NCBI RefSeq assembly: GCF_013003915.1
Contig: NZ_JABAIV010000004.1
Location: 427,012 to 491,011 of the forward strand
Source of the DNA: Telluria aromaticivorans
GTDB lineage: Bacteria; Pseudomonadota; Gammaproteobacteria; Burkholderiales; Burkholderiaceae_D
Reading direction: 5' to 3'
DNA length: 64,000 nucleotides
Shown: one piece after another, positions 25,558 through 34,542 of the stretch
Position numbering within the stretch: the first letter of the stretch is position 1
Layout: each line of letters starts with the position of its first letter
Notes under the pieces: model-generated
What the model saw: the letters and a program-made list of their open reading frames with translations, nothing else
Database searches by the model: none
What the model was told of the DNA's origin: nothing
Position numbers and translations under genes: made by a program

Positions 25558-26961
25558 TTAGCGGCCGCTGCGGAACAGGACGACCTTGAGGGTGTTAATC
25601 AGGATCAGCACGTCGAGGAACAGGCTGTTGTTCTTCACATAGTAGAGGTCGTACTGCAGTTTCTGCAGTGCGTCTTCGGCCGACGAGCCGTAACCGTAGC
25701 GCACCTGGGCCCAGCCGGTGATGCCCGGCTTGACGCTGTGGCGCACATTGTAATACGGGACCACCTCGATCAGCTGCTCGACGAAATATGGACGCTCCGG
25801 ACGCGGGCCGACGAAGGACATCTCGCCCTTGAACACGTTGAGGATCTGCGGCAGCTCGTCGATCCGGGTCTTGCGCATGAAGTTGCCGAAGCGGGTGACG
25901 CGCGGGTCGTTCTGCGCGGCCCATTGCGGTTTGCCGCATTTTTCTGCATCGGCGCGCATGCTGCGGAACTTGTGGACGCGGAAGGTCTTGCCATCCTTGC
26001 CGACCCGTTCCTGCGAGTAGAACACCGGGCCGCCATCCTCGAGCTTCACGGCCAGTGCCGCCAGCAGCATCAGCGGGAAGGCCATCAGCAGGATCAGCAG
26101 GCTGCACACCAGGTCGAAGGTGCGCTTCATGAAGGTACGGACGAAACTCTGGTCGAAGCCGCCGCCGAACACCAGCCACGACGGTTGCAGCGAGTCGACC
26201 CGGATTTGGCAGGTCTCGCGTTCGAAGAATGTAGCGGCGTCGGTAACACGGATGCCCTGCAGTTTGCAGTCGAGCAGCTCCTTGATCGGGAAGCCGCCAC
26301 GGCGGTTCTGCACCGAGACCACGATTTCCGACACGTTGTACTGGCGCGCCAGAGAGACCAGCGAATCGCCGTCGCGCACCTTCAGCAGGTTCTCGGCCGG
26401 GACGCACAGCTCTTCGCTCGGGCTCGGGATGAAGCCGGCGATGTTGTACTTGTGGTAGTTCGAATTCTTGGCCGCCAGCTCGCTGCATTCCTTGGCCAGC
26501 GGGCCGCCACCGAGGAACATGATGCGCGACTGCAGGATGCGCGCCTCGGACGACTTGAAGAAGGCCATGCGGGCCAGGAAGATGCCGACGGCGGCCAGGA
26601 TGAACACGACGGCCATGGTGCCGCGCCCGAACGACAGCTCCGGCGCCATGTAGAACACCAGCGCCAGGATGGCGAAGGCCATCATGAACGACGGCATCAG
26701 CTTCATGAAGAACGGGTGGCGCAGGCCTTCGTCGTAGTCGAGCTGGTACATGCCCATCGCGCTCATGCTGAAGATGATCGCGACGGTGAATGCGACGGCC
26801 GAGGTGAAGAAGTGATCGAGGTGCGCCACCGTCGAAACGTCACCGAACTCCAGCATGCGTACCGCCGCGCCAATGTAGGCCGCGCCCAGCAGCACGATTA
26901 CTTCGACGAACAGCAGAAGAAAGACGATCTTCGACACGTAGTGGTTAGAGATCCTGAACAC
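25558..26961 (-). CDS. epsB: Undecaprenyl-phosphate sugar phosphotransferase, PEP-CTERM-associated (EpsB type)
   Basis: A 467-residue polyprenyl glycosylphosphotransferase. Four to five hydrophobic segments occupy residues 1-130, then a CoA-binding-like domain with FLGGGPLAKE near 148, another hydrophobic segment near 290, and the catalytic bacterial sugar transferase domain with GPVFYSQERVGKDGKTF, KFRSMRADAE and ELPQILNVFKGEMSFVGPRPERP. It should prime glycan assembly by adding a sugar-1-phosphate to undecaprenyl phosphate. It lies 17 bases after wbpP, matching a UDP-HexNAc-derived first sugar. Confidence 0.9.
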   Translation of the reverse strand: MFRISNHYVSKIVFLLLFVEVIVLLGAAYIGAAVRMLEFGDVSTVAHLDHFFTSAVAFTVAIIFSMSAMGMYQLDYDEGLRHPFFMKLMPSFMMAFAILALVFYMAPELSFGRGTMAVVFILAAVGIFLARMAFFKSSEARILQSRIMFLGGGPLAKECSELAAKNSNYHKYNIAGFIPSPSEELCVPAENLLKVRDGDSLVSLARQYNVSEIVVSVQNRRGGFPIKELLDCKLQGIRVTDAATFFERETCQIRVDSLQPSWLVFGGGFDQSFVRTFMKRTFDLVCSLLILLMAFPLMLLAALAVKLEDGGPVFYSQERVGKDGKTFRVHKFRSMRADAEKCGKPQWAAQNDPRVTRFGNFMRKTRIDELPQILNVFKGEMSFVGPRPERPYFVEQLIEVVPYYNVRHSVKPGITGWAQVRYGYGSSAEDALQKLQYDLYYVKNNSLFLDVLILINTLKVVLFRSGR

Positions 26962-26978
26962 GGTAGCGCCCCCGATTT

Positions 26979-28040
26979 TTATTGCTTGTTTGTTTGTGCA
27001 TTAGTGCTCTCAGATGGCGCAAGGTGCTGCACGTACCACGCCATCGCCTGTTGCAGGCCTTCCCCGATCCGGTGCGTGGGCTGGTAACCCAACAGGGTTC
27101 CCGCCTTCGAAATGTCCGCCTGCGAGTGGCGCACGTCGCCGCGCCGGAAGTCGACGTATTGCGGCTGGTGCGCGTCCAGGTGCGGGAACTGCCCGCGCAA
27201 CAGGCCGCGCATGGTCTCATACAGCTGGTTCAGGGTGGTCTGGTCGCCGACCGCGATGTTGAATACCTGGTTCGCGGCCTCGCTTGCAGACAGCGCCGAC
27301 AGGATGTTCGCCTGCACCACATTGTCGATGTAGCAGAAGTCGCGGCTTGTCTCGCCGTCGCCGTTGATACGCAGCGCGTCATTCCGGATCAGCGCCGCGA
27401 CCCATTGCGGGATCACGGCAGCATAGGCGCCGTTCGGATCCTGGCGCGGGCCGAATACGTTGAAGTAACGCAGGCCGATCGATTCCATCCCGTAGGTGCG
27501 GCCGAACACGTTCGCATACAGTTCGTTGACGTATTTGGTCACGGCATAGGGCGACAGCGGGTTACCGATGCGTTCCTCGATCTTCGGCAGGTCGGGATGG
27601 TCGCCATAGGTCGAGCTCGAGGCGGCATAGACGAAGCGCTTCACCTTGGCGTCGCGTGCGGCGACCAGCATGTTGAGGAAGCCGGTGACATTGACCTCGT
27701 TGGTCATGGCCGGGTTGTCGATCGAGCGCGAGACCGAACCCAGTGCCGCCTGGTGCAATACGAAATCGACGCCACCGCAGGCCGTGGTGCAGTCGGCTTC
27801 ACTGCGGATGTCGCCTTCGATGAAGGAGAAGCGCGACCACGCCTCGGCGCCGACGGCGTCGCGTACCAGGTCGAGGTTGTAGCGGTGTCCGGTCGCGAAA
27901 TTGTCCAGGCCGGTCACCTGCTGGCCGAGCCGGAGCAGCGCCTCGACCAGGTTCGAACCGATGAAGCCAGCCGCACCGGTCACGAGCCAGTGGTAACGGT
28001 GCTGCAGCAGGTGTTGCTGGACGTCTTGAAACTTGTTCAC
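26979..28040 (-). CDS. wbpP: UDP-N-acetylglucosamine 4-epimerase, WbpP/TviC-like
   Basis: A 353-residue extended SDR enzyme. NAD-binding GAAGFIGSN begins near residue 22, the SSSTYGDHP segment holds the catalytic Ser/Thr near 142 and YAVTK is the catalytic YxxxK near 165. The 15-20 residue N-terminal extension before the Rossmann fold and the overall sequence fit WbpP/TviC, which interconvert UDP-GlcNAc and UDP-GalNAc or their uronic acids. With tviB it supplies UDP-HexNAcA for the polymer. Confidence 0.85.
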   Translation of the reverse strand: MNKFQDVQQHLLQHRYHWLVTGAAGFIGSNLVEALLRLGQQVTGLDNFATGHRYNLDLVRDAVGAEAWSRFSFIEGDIRSEADCTTACGGVDFVLHQAALGSVSRSIDNPAMTNEVNVTGFLNMLVAARDAKVKRFVYAASSSTYGDHPDLPKIEERIGNPLSPYAVTKYVNELYANVFGRTYGMESIGLRYFNVFGPRQDPNGAYAAVIPQWVAALIRNDALRINGDGETSRDFCYIDNVVQANILSALSASEAANQVFNIAVGDQTTLNQLYETMRGLLRGQFPHLDAHQPQYVDFRRGDVRHSQADISKAGTLLGYQPTHRIGEGLQQAMAWYVQHLAPSESTNAQTNKQ

Positions 28041-28061
28041 GTTCGAATACTTTCTCGGTCA

Positions 28062-28080
28062 CGCCGGCCCGTGGCCGGCG
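28062..28080. other. Inverted repeat in the tviB-wbpP spacer
   Basis: CGCCGGCC at 28062-28069 and GGCCGGCG at 28073-28080 make a perfect 8-bp stem with a three-base loop in the 84-base spacer. No T-tract follows, so it is more likely an mRNA stem than a terminator. Confidence 0.4.
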
Positions 28081-28124
28081 TTGCCGCCGCGCTTGCGCAC
28101 AGCGGCCGGGGCGGGGCTAGCGGG

Positions 28125-29414
28125 TTACAGGCGCCAGACGCAGTAGCCGGCTTCCTGCAGGGCCTTCGCATCGAATTGCGACTTCACGTCGATGAAGCAG
28201 CCGTTCGGGTTGAGCTTGGACTGGAAATCGGCCAGCGACATGGCCAGCACTTCCTTGTGCGGGACGGCAGCGATGAGCGCGTCGGCCTGCGGCAGGTCGT
28301 CCCAGCTTTCCAGCTTGATGCCATATTCGTGCTGCGCTTCGGCGGCATCGGCCTGCGGATCGAACACGTGCACCTCGACGCCATACGATTCGAGTTCGTG
28401 GACGATGTCGGCCACTTTCGAATTGCGCAGGTCCGGGCAGTTTTCCTTGAAGGTCAGGCCGATCACGTTGACCTTCGAGCCCTTGACGTGGAAGCCCGAC
28501 GAGATCATCGACTTGACGGTCTTCTCGGCCACGAACTTGGCCATGCCATCGTTGATGCGGCGGCCAGCCAGAATCACCTGCGGGTGGTAGCCGACCATCT
28601 CTGCCTTGTGGGTCAGGTAGTAGGGATCGACGCCGATGCAGTGGCCGCCGACCAGGCCCGGGCGGAAGGGCAGGAAGTTCCACTTGGTGCCCGCGGCCTT
28701 CAGCACTTCGAGCGTGTCGATGCCGATCTTGTCGAAGATGATGGCCAGCTCGTTCATCAGTGCGATGTTCAGGTCGCGCTGGGTGTTCTCGATGACCTTC
28801 GCGGCCTCGGCCACCTTGATGCTGGACGCGCGGTGCACGCCGGCGGTGATCACCGACTCGTACAGCTGGGCGATGCGCTCGAGCGACTCGTCGTCGTCAC
28901 CCGAGACGACCTTGAGGATCGTGGTCAGGGTGTGTTCCTTGTCGCCCGGGTTGATGCGCTCCGGCGAGAAGCCGACGTGGAAGTCCTGCTTCCACTTCAG
29001 GCCCGATTTCTCTTCCAGCAGCGGGATGCAGACCTCTTCCGTCGCGCCAGGATAGACGGTCGATTCATAGATGACGATGGCGCCACGCTTCATGTGCATG
29101 CCGACCGACTTGCTGGCGCCGATCAGCGGCGTGAAATCCGGATTGTGCGCGATGTCGACCGGGGTCGGCACGGCAACCACGATGTAGTCCGCCTGTGCGA
29201 GCATCGCCGGGTCGGTCGTGACCTCGAGGTGGCGTGCTGCTTTCAGTTCGTCGCCCGAGACTTCGCCGGTGGGATCCACGAATTGCTTGTAGTTCTCGAT
29301 CTTCGCGCTCGAGAGATCAAAGCCGATGGTGCGTCCCTTCTTGCCGAACTCAACTGCCAGCGGCAAACCGACATATCCCAGCCCTACTACGGCGACTACT
29401 TCATCTACTTTCAT
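28125..29414 (-). CDS. tviB: UDP-N-acetylhexosamine 6-dehydrogenase, TviB/WbpO-like
   Basis: A 429-residue nucleotide-sugar dehydrogenase. GLGYVGLP near residue 11 is the NAD loop, YESTVYPGATEE is typical of the TviB branch, and GGHCIGVDPYYL holds the catalytic Cys near residue 259. It oxidises UDP-GlcNAc or UDP-GalNAc to the uronic acid with two NAD. It is the first gene of the leftward block, so its promoter must lie in the AT-rich gap to the right. An acidic aminosugar in the polymer follows from it. Confidence 0.9.
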   Translation of the reverse strand: MKVDEVVAVVGLGYVGLPLAVEFGKKGRTIGFDLSSAKIENYKQFVDPTGEVSGDELKAARHLEVTTDPAMLAQADYIVVAVPTPVDIAHNPDFTPLIGASKSVGMHMKRGAIVIYESTVYPGATEEVCIPLLEEKSGLKWKQDFHVGFSPERINPGDKEHTLTTILKVVSGDDDESLERIAQLYESVITAGVHRASSIKVAEAAKVIENTQRDLNIALMNELAIIFDKIGIDTLEVLKAAGTKWNFLPFRPGLVGGHCIGVDPYYLTHKAEMVGYHPQVILAGRRINDGMAKFVAEKTVKSMISSGFHVKGSKVNVIGLTFKENCPDLRNSKVADIVHELESYGVEVHVFDPQADAAEAQHEYGIKLESWDDLPQADALIAAVPHKEVLAMSLADFQSKLNPNGCFIDVKSQFDAKALQEAGYCVWRL

Positions 29415-29841
29415 TATCGGATTCCGTTCAAGAATTAGATTTTGCTATTATGCTAACTTCCAATATATCACGGAAGCTCAGCCGTACTCAACAAGGCACA
29501 CAGATTTGGCTGGGCGCAACAACAAACACCGGAAAATAGTATCTAAATACTACTAAACCACCTTAGTATCCCGCATTGACTCTTTGTTACTGGCATGTTT
29601 GCACGCAGCCAAGTTGGCCCAGCGCTTTATGCTTTGTACGCGTTCCTCATAGTACCAAAATGATGCCTTGTAGCTGCTGTTGTTTCGCTACTGCAATCAA
29701 TGCAATTTTAGCATTTTCTGAGAATCAAGTTTCTTGACACTTCAATCGTGCGCCCTTCACAAGGTATGCCTCCTTGTGAAGAAGTTTCTGCTCTGAATTC
29801 CAGACTAGAATAGCTTGTCATAAAAAATTAAGTTTCCACAT
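29415..29841. other. AT-rich intergenic region upstream of divergent tviB and a GT-like gene
   Basis: This 427-base stretch is much more AT-rich than its surroundings and must hold the promoters of tviB (leftward) and of the gene at 29842 (rightward). TAGAAT at about 29804-29809 could be a -10 box for the rightward gene; no good -35 was found. I searched for GG-N10-GC sigma-54 sites on both strands and found none with correct spacing. No small ORF or RNA gene is recognisable. Confidence 0.5.
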
Positions 29842-30810
29842 ATGACTACCACTCTTATCTCTTGGTCGATTGCGATTTTTGCGGCGCGCGAAACTACTGA
29901 TACTCTGGCACGTTGTGTACGCGCTGCGCTTGCAGCTTCTATTGGGCGGCAATTAGTCATCGATGTCTTGATCAATGGAAACGCCGAGCTTGCCGAAAAA
30001 TTTTTAGCTATCGCACGAAATCTCGATTGTGGAGAAGCCAAACTGCGCGTTTGGTCAATCTCAGAGCCCGACAAAGCCCACACTTGGAATGAGTATGTCT
30101 ACCGGATCTGGGAGCCCGAAAGCATAACGTTCTTCATTGATGGGTATGCACAGGTGCGGACTGATGCGCTTTCGGCGATGGAACGACGCCTTGCGATGAC
30201 GCCTGACGCACTGGGCGCTACAGGTGTGCCAACTTGTGGTCGCTCTGCAACAGCAATTCGCGAGCAGATGAAGCGCAAGGGCGGCATTCACGGTAACCTT
30301 TTTGCTATTTCTGCAGAGGGCATGCGTGGGATTCGCCGGGTCGGCTTCAAACTACCTTTGGGAATTTATCGAACCGACCCGCTGATCGGCTCTGTCTTGA
30401 TGTTCCGGCTGGATCCGGCAAACAACACGTGGGATCCACGCCGTATTGCTGTTGAGCCAACTGCCACCTGGCACGTTGATGGGATCGAAGATATTACTTG
30501 GGGGAATGTAAAAGCGCATTTCAAGCGCATGTTGCGTCAGGCGCAGGGGGAGTTGGAAAATCGCGCTGCGCGTGAACATCTAGCCGTACAGCAACTTCCT
30601 TCCAATCAACTCCCACTCACGGTTGCCGACCTGATCGCCCAATGGCTAACAGCTCAACCGGTCCAGGCACGCTCGCTGTTCCTAAAGCGTCCGCTCTGCT
30701 ACTACGCCGCTTGGAAAGTTCGCGTATTACGGAATTGGTCGAGAGCAAATTATCCTCCAGAATTACTATACTCCGCAAAAATTACGATGAAAACGACAGC
30801 CGTCAGCTAG
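29842..30810 (+). CDS. Unknown protein, glycosyltransferase-like, tandem paralogue 1
   Basis: A 322-residue soluble protein. It is clearly homologous along its whole length to the gene at 31043. Shared blocks are DKAHTWNEYV near residue 73, FFIDGYAQ near 96, GATGVP near 127, GxHGN near 147 and LPLGIYRTDPLIG near 170. The strand-then-acidic FFIDGYAQ block could be the metal site of a GT-A glycosyltransferase, with DG in place of DxD. I do not recognise a named family. Base composition is lower in GC than in its paralogue, suggesting different origin. Confidence 0.6.
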   Translation: MTTTLISWSIAIFAARETTDTLARCVRAALAASIGRQLVIDVLINGNAELAEKFLAIARNLDCGEAKLRVWSISEPDKAHTWNEYVYRIWEPESITFFIDGYAQVRTDALSAMERRLAMTPDALGATGVPTCGRSATAIREQMKRKGGIHGNLFAISAEGMRGIRRVGFKLPLGIYRTDPLIGSVLMFRLDPANNTWDPRRIAVEPTATWHVDGIEDITWGNVKAHFKRMLRQAQGELENRAAREHLAVQQLPSNQLPLTVADLIAQWLTAQPVQARSLFLKRPLCYYAAWKVRVLRNWSRANYPPELLYSAKITMKTTAVS

Positions 30811-31042
30811 CTCCATATCCGTCACCGATCCAGGCAAACGCTTCGTCGGCTTACACGGACCGCTACAGCCCGACCACCAGCTGCAATTAGCACAGTATCC
30901 AAGACGCAATGCCAAGCACATGAAAGATGAGTAGCCCTCGCCACGGCAGTAACTTCAGCAAGAAGTGCGCGTCCCGGTAAGCTGTCATGGCAGGTAGCGA
31001 GTTCGATTAAAATGCCAAGATTGCATCCATCGTATTGAGTAC

Positions 31043-32005
31043 ATGCCTACCAACCTCCCTTGGGCCCTGGCCATTATCGCCGCACGCGAAATCCCGGAGA
31101 CACTGAAGCAAACCATCGGCGCGGCCCGCAGTGCATCGGCCGGACAAGATGTGATCATCGATGTACTAGTCAATGGAAATTCCGTCCTGGCTGGGGAAAT
31201 AGCATCTTGGGTTCGTGTTTCCTCTCCGAATGCCGCAATCAGGGTCTGGTCGATTCCGCAAGGCGACAAAGCACATACCTGGAACGAGTATGTACACCGC
31301 ATCTGGCCGGCCGGCCGAACCGCCTTCTTCCTCGACGGCTATGCCCAGCCGCGGGCGAACGGCTTGTCGCAACTGGCCGCGAGCCTGGCGCAGGCGCCGG
31401 AAGCCTGCGGCGCCACCGGCGTTCCCAGCAGCGGGCGCTCGGCCCCGGCGCTGCGCGCCGAGATGCTGCGTATCGGCGGCTTTCATGGCAACATGCACGC
31501 GATCGCCGCACACGCAATGGCGCAACTGCGCGCCATCGGATTTCGCCTGCCGCTCGGACTCTACCGTACCGATTCGCTGATCGGTGCGGTGCTGATGTTC
31601 GGCCTCGACCCTGCCGCACACGGCTGGGAGCCGCGCCGGATCGTCGTCAATCCGGAAGCGACCTGGGATGTTCCCGGCCTGGCAGACCTGACCATCAAGA
31701 ACATCACCGGGCAGTTCAAGCGCCGCTTCCGCCAGGCACAGGGCGATCTCGAGAACCGCGCCGCACGCGAACATCTCGCCGTGCGCAGCCTGCCCATCCA
31801 CCTGATGCCGAAGACCGTGCGCGAGCTGGTGCTGTCCTGGATCGAGACGCATCCGGACCAAGCGCGCCAGCTCTATATGCAGAACCCGTTGTGCCTTCAC
31901 GCGGCCCGCAAGATGCGCGCGCCGCAAGACTGGTCCGCGGCCGAGCATGCCCCTGAACTGCTGTACGGCGCAGAAGGAACGACGAAGGCGGCTGCCGCCG
32001 GCTAG
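31043..32005 (+). CDS. Unknown protein, glycosyltransferase-like, tandem paralogue 2
   Basis: A 320-residue paralogue of the preceding gene, with DKAHTWNEYVHRIW near residue 73, FFLDGYAQPRANG near 95, GATGVPSSGRSAPALR near 128 and LPLGLYRTDSLIGAVLMFGLDP near 170. The order and spacing of conserved blocks are nearly identical, so the pair arose by duplication or dual acquisition. GC content is at the level of the host genome. No transmembrane segments or signal peptide. It meets the convergent acyltransferase gene nine bases downstream. Function unknown; a GT2-like fold is an inference. Confidence 0.6.
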   Translation: MPTNLPWALAIIAAREIPETLKQTIGAARSASAGQDVIIDVLVNGNSVLAGEIASWVRVSSPNAAIRVWSIPQGDKAHTWNEYVHRIWPAGRTAFFLDGYAQPRANGLSQLAASLAQAPEACGATGVPSSGRSAPALRAEMLRIGGFHGNMHAIAAHAMAQLRAIGFRLPLGLYRTDSLIGAVLMFGLDPAAHGWEPRRIVVNPEATWDVPGLADLTIKNITGQFKRRFRQAQGDLENRAAREHLAVRSLPIHLMPKTVRELVLSWIETHPDQARQLYMQNPLCLHAARKMRAPQDWSAAEHAPELLYGAEGTTKAAAAG

Positions 32006-32014
32006 CACGGTTGC

Positions 32015-33025
32015 CTACCTTTCGCCGGCCCGCTCACGGAACATCCGGGCCGACACTTTATCGGCCAGTACGGATAGCAGGACGGACACGGCCATAATGA
32101 GCACCAGCGAGATGGCGAAGTCCATGCCCGAGACGCCGGTCGGATGGACGAACAGGTAAGTGTGCACGAGGAAAATCTCGAGCAGGTACTTGTCGAGGAT
32201 GGCCACCCCTTTCAGGACGCGCAAACGCGGCAGTTCGGCGACGGTCAGCCAGATCGCCACCGCCAGTCCACCAGACGCAATCAGCACGGTATTCATATAT
32301 TTGATGCCGAGCACATTCAGCGCGAGCAGCAATCCCCAGAGCAGCATCGTCAGTGCCAGCATCCACCCTGCAGGCAGGCGGGGCCGGTGCGCACCCCACG
32401 CAACGCCCGCGACAAAACCAAACGTGGTCAGCCACAGTTCATGCCCAACCTTTACCTGCTCTTCGAGCAGCACCGCCAACACGAAGCCGCCGGCCACCAC
32501 CATCACCGCCGCCCGTTTCGAGGCAACCGCCTGGGCAAGATAGGGATAGGTGAGGTAGAACAGCAACAGCAGGGTGAAAAACCACAGTCCGGCGCCCATT
32601 CCGCTGGCGCTGGAAACGTTTGCCCAGTTCAGCACGCCGGACAATCCGAACAGGTGTACCAGCGAATGCCAATGGGCAACCGTGCCGCCTTTCAGCGCGA
32701 CCAGCGCAGCAATAAAACCAAGCAGTATCCAGTAGCGCAGGCCCAGGCGTTCGAGCTTCTTGCGCCAGAAGCGCTGGCGGTCGACGCGGGGGCCGTAGTG
32801 CGCGGAGGTGAAATAGCCGGAAGAAAAAGCGAATACCATCAGGCCGAACGTGACTGGGATCCAGAGGATGGTTCCCGTGAACCAGTGTCCTGCCGTGACC
32901 GTTAAAATGGCAACGACCTTGGCGAGCGAATAATTGACGCTGACCGCGGACGTTTCTGCCGGGGGCCGTGCCACCTCGGTGCCAGCCGGGACGGTACACG
33001 GCTCAATCAGGATGTTCAGTGACAT
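32015..33025 (-). CDS. Acyltransferase family 3-like membrane protein
   Basis: About 336 residues from the chosen ATG 33025; the frame also allows ATG 33073. Roughly ten hydrophobic segments run from residue 45 to the end, and the early VVAILTVTAGHWF segment matches the start of acyltransferase-3 proteins, with His as the likely catalytic residue. The C-terminal LEIFLVHTYLF block is typical as well. These proteins O-acylate surface polysaccharides, so EPS acetylation is plausible here. No convincing ribosome binding site distinguishes the two starts. Confidence 0.65.
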   Translation of the reverse strand: MSLNILIEPCTVPAGTEVARPPAETSAVSVNYSLAKVVAILTVTAGHWFTGTILWIPVTFGLMVFAFSSGYFTSAHYGPRVDRQRFWRKKLERLGLRYWILLGFIAALVALKGGTVAHWHSLVHLFGLSGVLNWANVSSASGMGAGLWFFTLLLLFYLTYPYLAQAVASKRAAVMVVAGGFVLAVLLEEQVKVGHELWLTTFGFVAGVAWGAHRPRLPAGWMLALTMLLWGLLLALNVLGIKYMNTVLIASGGLAVAIWLTVAELPRLRVLKGVAILDKYLLEIFLVHTYLFVHPTGVSGMDFAISLVLIMAVSVLLSVLADKVSARMFRERAGER

Positions 33026-33154
33026 GGCTGGTATGCAGATGGAGTAAATACTTTCCACCGTAACATACAACATGCTGCCAGCTCAACTGCCAGGATCTGT
33101 CCCTGAGGTTAGACGTACACAGGAACGGAAACATGCTAACAAACGGGGGGAAGA

Positions 33155-33230
33155 TGGTGCGGCTGGCGGGGATCGAACCCACGACCCTTGGCTTCGGAGG
33201 CCAATACTCTATCCACTGAGCTACAGCCGC
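33155..33230 (-). tRNA. tRNA-Arg (anticodon CCG)
   Basis: A full cloverleaf is read on the minus strand: acceptor stem GCGGCTG pairing with CAGCCGC, anticodon stem TTGGC/GCCAA around the loop CTCCGAA (anticodon CCG), T-arm with GGTTCGATCC, discriminator A and an encoded CCA at 33155-33157. It decodes CGG arginine codons, which are common in a high-GC genome. tRNA genes are frequent integration sites, but no attachment repeat or integrase is visible beside it. Confidence 0.95.
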
Positions 33231-33425
33231 GTGAAGGGAAAGAAGTGATGCGAAGGATACAGTCTTTCGCCCACTGCGTCCATGGGCAAGCTCTCGGTGT
33301 ATTTGAATTTCGTTACACTACGGCAGCTTTACGTCTATAATCGGCCGTTTGATGGCATTTGCAAAAAAAACATGTAATTGCACGCCCCGGTAGTGGCAGG
33401 TTTTTTTAATAGAATTAAGGAAATC

Positions 33426-34316
33426 ATGAGCGACGCACATAATGAACACCAATCCCTGATCCGTACCCCGAAACAGCTCATTGCTGCCGTCGCAGGGTTC
33501 TTCCTGGTTATCGTCATCGGCATCATCCTGCTCGTGATTTTCGCTACCAATGACCGCCTGGTCGGCGCCGGCAGCAACAGCCAGGGCGCCGAGGCGGTAA
33601 ATGCCCGCCTGCGCCCGGTCGCCGAAGAGGGCTTCACGCTGGTCGACGCGAATGCGCCGAAAGTGCTGCAAGCGGGTAATTCCGTCTACGCGGCAGTGTG
33701 CGCGGCCTGCCACGACAGCGGCGCGGCCGGTGCGCCGAAACTGGGCGACAGCGGCGCCTGGAGCGCGCGCCTGGCCCAGGGTTACGATACCGTCGTCAAG
33801 CACGCCATCGAAGGTATCCGCGCCATGCCTGCCAAGGGCGGCAACCCGGATCTCGACAACCTCGAAGTCGAACGCGCGGTCGTCTACCTCGCCAACAAAA
33901 GCGGCGCATCGTTCAAGGAACCAGCAGCGCCTGCGCCAGCAGCCACGGCTGCCCCGGCAGCGGCAGCGGCAGCGGCTGCAGCACCTGCTGCTACCCCGGT
34001 TGCCGCACCTGCGGCTGCGGCCGCCGTTGCACCGGTCTCCCCGGCCCCGGCCGTCGCCTCGGCAGCCGACGTAGGCAAAACCCTTTATAACAGTGCATGC
34101 GTGGCCTGCCACGGCGCCGGCATCGCCGGTGCGCCGAAGCTCGGCGACAAGGCCGCCTGGACGGCTCGCATCGGCCAGGGCAGCGCCGTACTGTATGAAC
34201 ACGCCATCAAGGGCTTCCAAGGCAAGGCCGGCGTCATGCCGCCAAAAGGCGGATCGCCGGCTCCGGATGCCGATGTGAAGGCGGCAGTCGACTATATGGT
34301 CGCATCGTCGAAGTAA
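33426..34316 (+). CDS. Di-heme c-type cytochrome, cytochrome c5 family
   Basis: A 296-residue protein with a membrane anchor at about residues 17-38 and two class I cytochrome c domains. Heme sites are CAACH near residue 94 and CVACH near 226, each followed by a GAPKLGD block and a distal Met segment (AMPAKGG and VMPPKGG). The two halves are joined by a roughly 50-residue Ala/Pro linker. It should carry electrons in the periplasm, as in betaproteobacterial c5-type proteins. ATG 33426 is preceded by AAGGA; the longer frame upstream lacks this. The two similar domains point to internal duplication. Confidence 0.85.
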   Translation: MSDAHNEHQSLIRTPKQLIAAVAGFFLVIVIGIILLVIFATNDRLVGAGSNSQGAEAVNARLRPVAEEGFTLVDANAPKVLQAGNSVYAAVCAACHDSGAAGAPKLGDSGAWSARLAQGYDTVVKHAIEGIRAMPAKGGNPDLDNLEVERAVVYLANKSGASFKEPAAPAPAATAAPAAAAAAAAAPAATPVAAPAAAAAVAPVSPAPAVASAADVGKTLYNSACVACHGAGIAGAPKLGDKAAWTARIGQGSAVLYEHAIKGFQGKAGVMPPKGGSPAPDADVKAAVDYMVASSK

Positions 34317-34542
34317 AACCTCGCTTTTACATAATTGCTTAAGGTTGTCAAACCGCCAGTGAAAAAATAGCTATAAACGATTGCTGCCAAATAATATTGG
34401 TTAAATATCCGATAATTTTACGTTGCGCATGGGAAAAATTTCGAACAGGAATTTGAGATTCCTCTAGGAATCTATTTTTTCATGGAGTAACCTTTAGGTC
34501 TGACAGGGGTACCAATACCCCGCATTCCTGAAGAGATTCCAA
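34317..34542. promoter_or_regulatory. AT-rich leader upstream of the RIFT-barrel lipoprotein, with a hairpin
   Basis: The 226-base gap is AT-rich and includes GGGGTA-CCAA-TACCCC at about 34506-34521, a six-base-pair stem in the probable 5' leader of the downstream gene. No clear -35/-10 pair and no correctly spaced sigma-54 site were found. Confidence 0.35.

Noticed and set aside
26982..29438. 818-codon open frame on the plus strand
   Set aside because: Antisense to wbpP and tviB, both with complete active-site motifs.
29591..29604. TGGCATGTTTGCA as a sigma-54 promoter for the gene at 29842
   Set aside because: GG and GC are three bases too close for the strict -24/-12 spacing, and the site is about 240 bases from the start codon.
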